Positions 10,401 through 22,400 of a stretch of 64,000 bases of DNA are shown here, piece after piece (position 1 is the first letter of the stretch; each line of letters starts with the position of its first letter). Location: positions 4,815,594 through 4,879,593 of the forward strand of contig JAQFVV010012416.1 of the NCBI GenBank assembly GCA_028023455.1. Reading direction: 5' to 3'. The position numbers and the translations under genes were made by a program. The notes under the pieces were generated by a model. The model ran no database searches. It was given only the letters and a program-made list of their open reading frames with translations, and was not told the origin of the DNA. Source of the DNA: Epiperipatus broadwayi (lineage: Eukaryota; Onychophora; Udeonychophora; Euonychophora; Peripatidae).

Positions 10401-13400
10401 GGTAAAATTTAATGAAATCACCCCCCCCACTAAATTGGGGAAATTAAAGAGGAGAAAAAATTGAATTTTTATGCCCTATCTTCTAGCATTCATTGATTAT
10501 TATGGCTTGCATTAGGTGGTATTACCATCTGGAGAGAATTAATACTGTTTTCACTTTATTTTTCTGCATACTGATTACCAATTTCTTTTCAACTATTTTA
10601 GTTAGTAAAATAATGGAAGTTTTTTGATCTCTTCTCATTTGATATATAATAAGGAATATTTTTATATGGTGTGTAAGCATGAATAGCTCAAATTAAACCA
10701 TTGTATATCTGTTTGTATAAATGGAATAAATTTCTCATGGTAGAGTAGAAATACATCCATCTCTCTTAATTAACCTCAGTTCTAATTTCAGCAAGGATTG
10801 GACATTGGCACTCCATCTAACCATCCAATAGTTTTCATAGAAAATTGACTTTTTTATTTGGCAGCCAATGTTCACAGCAGTAAGATATTATGACTTGATT
10901 TCACTGCAATGTTATGCTAATCAAATTTAATTGTTGTTTGCTTTTATTGGAATTAAGTCACATGCATGAGGAATATTCATACAGGCATAGAAATTTTCTA
11001 ACATGATATTTTTATATTTCTTCATCCAAGTATCATTTGGACCCTGCTGCAAATTTGCAATGTGTTCAAAATAGTGAATGATTCCCCAAACCAAAATGAG
11101 CATAAAAATGGGTATTAATCAAGATCTGGAGTAGATATGATACTTTAAAAATTTTTCATTCTTATCTTGAATACAAGAAAATGCATGATATTGATCATGC
11201 ACTGAGATCATACTGTGGGATGCTAAGTCATAGAGATTTCAACATCATTAAAACAAATAATAATAATATCTTCTTACTATTATTCTCAGGAACTTCAAAC
11301 TATTATTAGATTCTTCTTTTGATTCAGGTATAGCAAATAATACCTTCTCATTTACTGATTTTTGTGAATGATGGTTGGAGAAGACCTTAACTTTCCAGTA
11401 GATTGCTAGAAAGCTCTTTTAAGTATGTTGTGTAGAATATAAAATATTTATATAGGATGTATAGTTGCATTTTTCAATGAATCATTTTTACAAATATATA
11501 TATATATTGTAACCTGAATAAAAGGAGAGAGGGGGTGGAGAAAAAAATCAGAATGTGAGAGAGGAGAGGAAAGAGATGAGAGGATGAGAGAGGGAGAAAA
11601 GAAGAGGAGGATAAGAATGATAAAGCAAGAGAGAGGAGAGGGAGAGAAAGAAAGATGAGAAAATAAACAATCAGAGAGACTCTTAGCACAGCGGATTACA
11701 ATAAAATTTACAAAGATGATTATACACAGAGATCTATCACAAGATGGAGGAAAAATCATACAATATTGCCAAATAAACAGGACATAGTAATTTGAAATAA
11801 ATCATTAAGGAAAATTTCTACTTTTCAAATATTTATAAGAGTCAACCCTTCATCAAATCATATTCTCTGGATATAACAAGTTTATGAGTAAAAAAATATA
11901 TATATCTCCTACTAAAATTTTTTTATCTCATATTCTGAAATAAACACTATCCTTGGTATGGCTTCTGATAGAATGATTTGTAATAAATTAAATGAAATAA
12001 ATACCACAAGATGTGCTCTTCATCTAGCACAGGGTATAAATAAGAAATTCTAATTCAACACTAGTAGTAGAGAATGTTGTGATATAGAAAATTATGTAAA
12101 TCACTGCACAAACAATGAGTAAATGATCTCAGGATTCCTACTGTAACTCTTGTGAAATGAACTAATATAAAGTTGTCTACTAAGTGAGTGAATAGGTAAA
12201 GGAATAGCTCCCTCCATGTCCTATTACAAGATAACAATTACTTGCTCCCTCCATGTCCTATTACAAGATAACAATATTTATCAAGATTATAGAAAAAGGA
12301 TAACTACCTAAATATTTACTTACATAATTAAGATATTCAAAATTTGGATTAATTATAGCACTTTACCCAGGACATCACTCGAGATGGAAGAAAGATAAGG
12401 GTACTTTTTATGTCATTCCACCTTCTTACAGACAACTTTCATAGGCATCTAAGTGTAAACTAGACCTTGACATTGAAATAATACAATAGTGTGCAGTCTA
12501 AAATAGCATGGACCATCTTCTGAAATGTCAAACCATTTCACTTTGTAAAGACAATCTTCTATTTTAGAAGGTAACATAGTTTAAAAATGCTTCTTAAACA
12601 AACTGTTACTTTGGTATCTGGTAATGTGAAATTATCTGTTACAGTGATTTCCTTCAGAGTTCACAACTATATGCCTAACTTTATCCTATTTCTGTGGATA
12701 TGAAAGTATTGTACATGACATTAATTAAATTAAATAATTAACATTGTGAACCCGCTGTGTCTAGCTGAAGTCTCTCTGATTATTTATTTATTTTCATTTT
12801 CTCCTCTTCTTCTCATCTCTCTTGCTTTCTCATTATCTTATTCTCTCTTTCTCCTCTTCTTTCCTCCCTCTCTCATCCTCTCATTTCTTACCTCTTCTCT
12901 TTCATATTCTGATTTTTCTTTCTCTACCTCCTCTCCCCTTTTATTCAGGTTACAATATATATATTTGTAGAAATAGGCAAAACCTTGGGGCCTCTTGTTA
13001 AGAAAAATAATGATAATCCTTTTTTTTTTTGGGTTGTAAGGTGCTTTTATGGAAGGGTGTGTCTGTGTTTTTTAACAGTTGTGTTTAGGAGGGGGGGGGT
13101 GTGGGATGTTTGGGGTAAATATATATATATATATTTGTAATATTATGTGTAATAAAAATATAATAGCTAAATAGCTGATGTTTCAGTACAATAACAAATA
13201 CTTTCTTCAGAGCTCTGAGGAAAGTACTTGTTATTATACTGAAACATCAGCTCTTTAGCTATTACATTTTTATCACACAGAAACTCCTGGAAAAATTCAT
13301 TTATTCATGAGAAATATTAGAATTAATATATATATATATTTATGTTTTTATTTTTTCAGAGCTTATGCCTCAACAATTCCACGAGACTTCTCTGTTAATT

Positions 13401-16400
13401 ATAATCCTTACACGCAACGTATTGATATTCTTGACAACAAAGTTCAAATTACGACTTTAGCAAAAAATGTTAGAGGTACGTATAGACAAGTCGATAATAT
13501 TATGCATCTTCTTATCACAAATAATTATACTAAAATAAAATTTAATAACTTAAACATATGATTATATGCAAAATTGTAAAACCTCAAAGAGTAAAAGTTA
13601 AAACAGCTGCATCCTATGCCCTCAATTTAGAGTCATTTTTCTTCTAACTAGATAGCTTAGCTAGTCATTCTATAGTGATTGATAAATGGGTATTCAGTTA
13701 TTTATAGCTAAAAAATAAAGATTCCTGTGTAATCTGAGTCAGCAATTGAGTATCAATGTATGATAATAAATATATATATATATATAAAAAGTGCAAAATA
13801 GTATGTGACCTTCAGAACTAATATATAGTTGATAAACTTCTATGGATTCCAGTCCCATAATTATTTAAAATTATTTTAAATAATTTAGATAGATGTTGGC
13901 GAGCAAAATTTTCATTTAATTTATATGATAAAAGGGCTTTATTTTTCTTAAAATATATTCCTCGTTAGCAGCCATTTATTTACAAATGAATATAGCTATT
14001 CTATCTCCCGAAGAAGACAAAAGATTGTTAAAAGTGAATTTTATGATTATACAAGCCAGATATATCTCATTTTATATATTTTTCTTTTATTTGATTGTTT
14101 GTCTCTTAAAAATTCTATTATTAACTTACAACGTAGCAATTATTTGAAAAGGCTTCAACATGGTAGCTGGTTGTAGCTCTCCGTGATATTCTATTCTTGC
14201 CCAATACAAATAAATCAATGCATTTTTATAAAGGTCTTTTTAAACAATGACAGTCTCTTCTATGAAAATGATGCTTAAGTTTACTACAAAATATTCTTTG
14301 TGAAATAATCTGTTTTTTCTCATTTTCTTCAGAAGCCAAATGCAATAAAGATATATCTTGTTGAAATTTTTGGTTTAATATCATCACACCAAGCAGTCTA
14401 AAGATTATACCAATTGGTCTTATGATCCTTAAATGATATTTTTCAAACACATTTAGATTATTTTGATAAGGAATCCATGTTTCACTTTCATACCATATAT
14501 TTGGTGGAATAATAATCCTATATATATATATCTAATTCAACTGAAGTAACCCTATGACAAAATATTATTCTTTTTAATTTGTTAAATGCAGAACAGCAAA
14601 ATGGATATCAAAATATGCCTTTTTACATAAGAAATTTATATTCACATTCTCAGACTGGCAATCATTTAAGCCAAAATTGTTACAAATTTTCCTCTGTCTC
14701 TTAAAGGATCAGAGGTTTTAAGTAGTAATAAAACAGTCATTTAAACTTAGTTTTATAATCAGTATTGAGTGCATAAATTTCTTATTAATTTCTCATCAAA
14801 TTAATGCCATTACTTTTTTTTCAACCATATCATTTTTTCTTTTACTAACAATAGTATCATGTAAGTATATGCTCCCATGGGCAGTTCTCTTCATTGTATT
14901 CTGTTTCTGTTACTTAGCATGATTTCTTTTGTCAGTTCAACCATTAACAAAATATCATTAACGGAACCTACAGAAATTTTAACCAGGAAATTGACTCAGA
15001 GTTGAAATCCTTCAATTTTTTTAACAATCACAGAATCAACAGTCATTAACGATGTGGTTCATGGTTTATGTTTTTCCACATTTACCCTTTACGAAAAAGG
15101 TGAGCACAAGAATCATGGGTTGTCCTGAATCAGTCGATGAGATTCCAGTTGCATCTAGGAAGATCAAATCCAGCTGGATTTATTATTGGATCTGGAAAAA
15201 AATTCATTTGGAATATCATAAAAATTCTATCACACCGTAATGCTTCATTGACCATCTAAAAGAATGATCTTAATTTGACTGCATTTTAGGTGATGAAACT
15301 AAATCTTTAAGTTATTGGCAAGAAGTAACTTCTCTCCTGATATCTGTCAAAGGATTGTGTGAAAGAACAGGAAGCCTCTGAAAAAAATATTTATATGTAC
15401 CAATGATATTTCTCAGGTAATATTTAGTTGAGTATCCAAAAGTTTAATGTGGAATCTTTTTCTCTGAACAGTTATACAATGTGCCCCAGCAGAATGTGAT
15501 AATGATAAGGGAAATATCCCGATGTGATGTATTGTGGCTTCTCCTTAAACGAAGTCAAGAATAACTCAGCAATTATGCCCGGATAAATCTGTTAGCCACT
15601 CTATTTTCCATTCCCCACTCTAAATTTTCCCATATTCTGCTCCATCCCATTTCCACAACATAATCTTTGTCAACTCTATAACCTTTATATCTAAATCCCC
15701 TTTATCTTTTCCCAAACCCAGCATAAAAACCAATAATTCACTTTCTGTATAATCACTTTTTTCCACAACATAATCTTTGTCAACTCTATAACCTTTATAT
15801 CTAAATCCCCTTTTTTTTTCCCAAACCCAGCATAAAAAACAATAATTCACTTTCTGTATAATCACTTTTTTCATATTTATTCTTCCATAACTTCATTATA
15901 TGTATCCTTTCTGTTTTCAAGCATTTATATTCAATTAACAAATGCCTAATATTTTCTATTCCTTCCTTACATAATTTACAAAATAAATCACTCATTTTTT
16001 TCCATTTACATGTATATTCTCTTGTAGCTAAAGATCCCGTTCGAGCCTTAAATAATAAACTACTTTCTTTACTATTATCATATATTAACTCACACCTAAT
16101 ATTCTGTTTATTTCTATATATATTTAAACTCTTTTTACTCTCCATACTATTTCTCCATCTCTCTAACTCCCTATTCTTTATTAATAAATCTATTCTTTTA
16201 TCCCATTCCTTACTACTATAACACTCAATAATCCTCTTAACACAATCATCCCATCTTTTGTACAAATATACTGATATAAATTATTTATCCAAATCTTTTG
16301 CATACCACATTACCTTTCTCACCCATCTTGTTACTTGCCCTTTACTCATAACCCAATTAAATACTATTTTAGCTATTCTTTTATTATCCATAAAGTGCAA

Positions 16401-19400
16401 TCTACCAAACATTTTCATTTTACTTTTTGCATCTCTCATATGAAAACTTGACCATCTTTTGCTGTCCATACATCTGCATTCAATGCATGTCTTCCTACTT
16501 CCCTTTGAACTTTTTCTAAGTAATTTAATACCTCTTTACTAACATATAATGCATCATTACCATATGTTAACCCTGCTACTGCAACTCTTTTGCATATAAT
16601 TCTAACTACATCATATTTATTATAGGAAAACACTGTTAATTTCTTTATCAATCCCTTTCTTTTCTTTGCTTCATTTATCAATTTTTTCTCCCATTCATCC
16701 AAATAATTTTTCTGATTACTTAAAATAATTCCCAAATAACTATATTTATTCACCACACTTAACTTAATATCTCCCAATAAAAATTCTACATCTTCTCTTT
16801 CCCCAGTATTAACCATCATTATATTTGATTTTTCTTCACTAAATTTAATCCCCATCTCTTTACCAACCCTTGCACATATCCTCAACATAACTTCCATATC
16901 TTCTTTCTGCACACAAAAATATATCATCTGCAAAAAAAAAGACCTGACAAAATATATACTCCCTTACTACCTATTAACGGTATCTCTATCCCTCTTCCTA
17001 ATCTTTCTATTGCTCTTTCCATTTCACTCAAATACAACCCAAACAAAATAGGTGACATAGGGCATCCTTGCCTTAGCCCCACCCCATTTTTAACTTTAAC
17101 TGATTCTATATTCCCTAATTGATATATATAATAATTATTTTCATATCATTTCTTAATAATATCTATTAAAGCCTCATCCATTCCTGAATTTGCTAAACTT
17201 ATCCATAATCTATTTCTATCTACTCTATCATATGCCTTCTCTATATCTATATCTAACTGCAGCTAATTGAGGAAAATAAACTATGATCCAAGATACTTCA
17301 ATAACATGGGGTAGGATTGTGTTTCACTCTATTATTGCATTGTTCAGATTATTAGATGATTCTATGTTGCTTAGATGAAAACTTGTGCATACTGTCTTCA
17401 TTGAATACGAAATAAGACCCATCATTGAAAAAGATTTTCAATCTTTTTAATATCCTTATTGAGAAACTTTTCTACTTCAGGAAAGGACCTCTTTTGAGAA
17501 ATCAAAGCAAGTCATCAGCATAAATGAATTTCCTGCATATGAAATAGGTGGAAGAACTGAATCTTATGGAAAGTAATTCTGTACAATTTGTAGCTGCTAT
17601 GATTACCATTTAGTGTCATTTGAATTTTTCTTTTGTAGAGAATTTTGTCAAGTGATTTCCCAGCATTTAAGAATTTTACAAACTTTTAAAGGGTCATCAT
17701 AAGCTGGGGTTAAATTAATAAAATCTTCACCAGTTCACATTAGCTCATTCCCTAAACCTAATTTACTCTATATGTTTGATGACCGTCAACTATTGATAAA
17801 TTTTTTTGGTAATATGAATCTTTCAAAAAACCTTGTAAGGACCATATGATGATGATATTAGGCAATAATATTTTGATCATTGCTAGATCTATTTAGTTTT
17901 AAGAGTGCTATAACTTTTCTTGTAAGCCTAATTAGTTGAAATGATTTCTGGATGAATAATGTTAAAGGATAATTTTGCTCATTATGTATTGATTTTGGAT
18001 ATATATTAAAAAGAATGAATAGTTTAATGAAATATGTTTTGGATGAAATGGTGAGTGGAAACAAGAAGAAACAACAAAAAGAGGATCTTGTTGGATGAAA
18101 TGAGGTAGAAAGAAATATATGGAATTGAAGAGCTAGGAAGAGTGAAGAGCTGGGAAGAGTGGAGAAATGGATTTGTGATGTGACCTGTCTGTACATGTCC
18201 ATAGAAAAGAATACTATTCATCAATTTATTGATGCACTGGCTTTAGTTTCTACATACTCTGAAAGTATGATTTCTATTCCTGGATTTTTCCTGATTTAAG
18301 ACAATCAAAGTCAAGTTTAAGTTCACCAACATCAGATTGTTATTAAAGAAGTAGTACTGAAGTGAAGCTTACCATTCTGTTCTAATGATGCTTTTTTATA
18401 TTTCATAAATCTTTGATTTAAAAATTATGGCAGCTTCGTGTGCAATGGCAGTAGTAGCTTTTTTTCACCAACCAAGGTTTCATAAAAAGTGGCAAAGCCT
18501 TATGACTATATTTAATAATGTTTTGCTTCTCCATGGTTTCTCTCCAGTTATTGTAGGTGTCATCTTCCAATGATTTTTAAAAGTTTGTCAGCAATTTCCA
18601 AATCATTGATAGAAAAAAATTGACGATAAAAATAACTTCTGGTTTTGTTCTAACCTAGAGTGAATTCCTTTTGATATCTTCAATAGAATGCAGATTCCTA
18701 GAGTGATTAGACTTCTTTTATGTTGATTCTGAGGGAGATGATCCAATATTAGTAACTTATCAGATAATGGTAAACCATTTTTGTTGAAAAAAATGAAGTA
18801 GGAATTGTCTGGATGGAATTTCCCTTCTTGCTTGGTATCATAAAGAAAGAAAGTAATCTATACTAAAAGTCAATACCCGGTCTTGCATTGGTGGTCAAGA
18901 AGTCAGCGCGAATGCCTTGCAGTTGCAGGCAGTTGCCCGGGTTGCGGGTTCGCATCCCGGCCAATGCTATGACACTTAAAAAAATAAAAAAAATAAAAAT
19001 AAAGTCAATACCCTTCTTAATCCTCATTTACATAAAAATGACTACTCTGAAAATTGAAATTTTCCTATAAATATAGGTGTGGGAAGATCATAAAAATTAC
19101 TACTCTGAAAATTGAAAAAAGAAAATTATTAATTAAAAGTGAATTTTCCTATAAATATAGGTGTGGGAAGATCTGGAAGAAGGCAATATCAGTTTGTATT
19201 GGGAGGTTTGTAAACATTGAGTATGTAAAAATTGTTATCCGAATTATGTCTGCAATATCATTTTAATTATCTTCAATGGAAGTTGTTTGTTTTTCAAAAT
19301 AGTTTGAAGCAAAGGTAACCATACTATGTTTACAATGCATTCTATTAATAATCAATGTAAATCCAAAAATTTTAAGAAGATATACATTATTAGAAAAATG

Positions 19401-22400
19401 ATGAATATCCTAAATTTACTACAACTATATATCAGCATTATGCTGAACAATTGATTTGTAAAAAGTGTCCATTTTTGATTATGACATACCCTCAACAATG
19501 TAAGTTGAAGTAATTTTATTGTGTTTCCCAGATGAAAAGAAAACCAAACTATAGAAGAAATAACTGGCAATTGAGATTTTTCATAGTTTCCAACATTATG
19601 CAGCCATTTTTCATTTCAAGAATCTACGAGCTTCACTTCTGCAATTCTGGCTATTGATATATATAAAGTTTGGGCAAACAGAAACTATTAATCACATAGA
19701 CAATGGCTTCCAAACCTATGGCCATAGTGACAGAATTAAAGGACTTAATAAAGTCGCTGGTGATTTTAGTTCCTGATTGGATATCTCTGGGGGGTTCCTT
19801 TACGATGTTTTATTAATAGATAAGCTGACAAAGAAATTCACATCCTTAAATAAATAAGTAATAAGCATCTGCTCTATTATTAAAACCATTATTTATATTT
19901 TATGTACATAAAATTAAAAATGTCAAAGTTCTGCAATTTATACACTTAAAAAAAAAAAATCAAATAAATGACATTCGAGTACTACTCAATTTAGAGATTA
20001 TTTGATCAAATTCTTGTTTTTGCTTTTTCGGTAAAGAATTGATTCAGTGAACTTTAACTCTTGACTCTATCATTTCCACCACTGAGCCAATCCACACACA
20101 TCATTCCTACACTTTAATATAATACTGTAGTTTTATTTACAGTGAGCCTTGCCTGCATCCATTTGTCATATATAGTAAACACCATGTTTTTCATTTCATT
20201 TAAAAATCCACCACCATCTTTTTATTATTTTTTAATTTATAGTTTTACCCACTTTTAAGTTTTTATTCTACATCTCTCTTTCTTCATATCAAATTCATCT
20301 TCTATTTTCATTTTTTGTATATAAATGTAAATATTTATCTTAAACTCTTAATAATTTATGTTTTGATTTTTATTATTATCTTAGATTCTTGTAATGTTAC
20401 TTCAGCTACCATACTTTTGAAATATTATTTTTGATAGTTATTTACCATTATATCTGAAGATTCTTGTAATATTAATATTATTACTACATCTACTATACCT
20501 ACTATTTCTCATAGTTAATTACCATTACATTTGAAGATTCTAGTTATGTTAATACTTCATCTATCAAGTTTCTGGTCCAGAGTGTAAATTTAGATGAAAC
20601 TTAGAAATTTTTTTAGGTAGCAAAGTTTTCTTAAGAGAGTTTAGTGTTTTCTTAATAGAAAATCCAACTAATTACCAATACTGATGAGTAAAGAGCTACT
20701 TAACTATTTATAGCTGAATAAGCAAAGTTTCAAATTTAGTTGTCACATATTGTTAGTGCATAAAATAAATGCACAGCATATTATGCAGGCTTTGCCGCTT
20801 GTAGGAAAAGTGGCAGAAACATACAATGCTGAGTTCTATGCCCAAAAATTTCAGCCATTGGGGATACTCATGTTCAGAGAAGGTTTGCTTCAGTCGACTC
20901 GGCCTCCCCCACAAGATCTCTGAGGCCCGGGTCCTGCTGAGACTGGAGTCCCTCCCGAGAGAACACTTTCTGGCTTGCATGGTTTCCTAAATTTTTCCTA
21001 TGTCACCCGTGAACATTCACGGTGCCCATCGTCAAAAGGATGATTGATTTCCTGGCCGATAACTGCTAGGAAGCCCTGGGGATCTGTCCAATCACCATGG
21101 TGCCTCTTGTCAAGAAGTTGGAGGGGCCACCTGACTTGGACACCTTCAGCCAATCTCCATGGTGCTGCTTCTGATTAAGGCGATCGAGGTCCTCATAAAA
21201 GAGGACATCCAAGAAAACATCATTAGTTACCTCTTGTCTTATCAGTTCGCCAAGAAAGGGTGCTTATCTGCTGATGCTATCAGCTGATTTCATCTCAGTT
21301 GACCATGTACACAATACAAGAAAATCCCAGCTGGTCATGGTACAGCTTGACTTTGCTGGGCCTTTGATTGCGTCAGAATTGACACATCATGGGATACCTC
21401 CAACTTATAGAGAACCTCTACAAAAATCGGGAGGTGTTTCTCTTGTTGGATGGCCAAGTTTCTCCAGGATTTTGTCCATATTTCCATCCCACAGGGCTCG
21501 CCACTAAGCAACCTCTTTACAGTCTATTGGAATCTGTTGCTACTAAGCATCGAGGCTACCTTCCCAGAGATAGCCATTCCTTTGCTTGGAGAGAACATTT
21601 GCCACATCTCCTACATGGATGATACGATGGTGGTTTCTTTCCTCTTGCAATGAACTCAGGAGACTTGAAGAGCTCCTGGACTAATTCACCTGCGAATTTG
21701 TCTGAGGGTCAATTAAGGCAAATCGGCCTTGTGTCTATCCTGACAGGGAAGCCAAGTCCCTGGCAAATTCAAAGCGGCCCCGCAAAGCTTCCTTGGTTTC
21801 TACCTTGCCTCCCTTCTCTGTTATGAGGAGAAATATGGAGAATACATTACTATCCAAGATTGAGAGAGTAGTCGCCTCTTTATCCAAAATTTACCTTTCC
21901 TTGTTGGGCAAAGTCTCCTTGCTTAATTCTGTCGTGTTACCAAAAATTACATACTACCTTGCTGGCTTTGCCCCAACCAATACCTTCATCAAAAAGGTTG
22001 AGACCCTTTGCAGGAGGCTATGTTGGGGGGGAGGGGCCCCTGTCATCAGCCTGAACCTACTACAAAAGCCCAAATCCCTAAATGGGGCTTGCATGCTATT
22101 AAAGTGTTTCAAGTACAAAGAACCAATGTCCTGGTTAGACTTTTGTATTCCTAGTAGGCATTGAATGCTCTGTTGCAATTGAGAAGGTTGACCTGACCAA
22201 TAGATCTCCACAAGTGCAGAGGCCTCTGGTTTCAACAACAGGTTACCATCGTGCTTAGGAGCATCAAAGCTTCCAGCTCCCTCTTTCACCCAAGCTCACA
22301 TACTGGGACACCTACCATCTGATGTTCAATTGGAAAACAAGTACTCTCATCTTACTCCCAGTTGCAATTTCCTAGACTTACCAAATGGATCAAATTCCTC

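Noticed and set aside
11448-11759. Long minus-strand open frames rich in Ser, Leu and Pro (and the plus-strand one at 12746-12970)
   Set aside because: They are products of the GA/CT low-complexity arms, not proteins.
18879-18970. Functional tRNA gene
   Set aside because: It has the acceptor-like stem and B box but an irregular middle, an A-rich tail and a target duplication, so it is a SINE.
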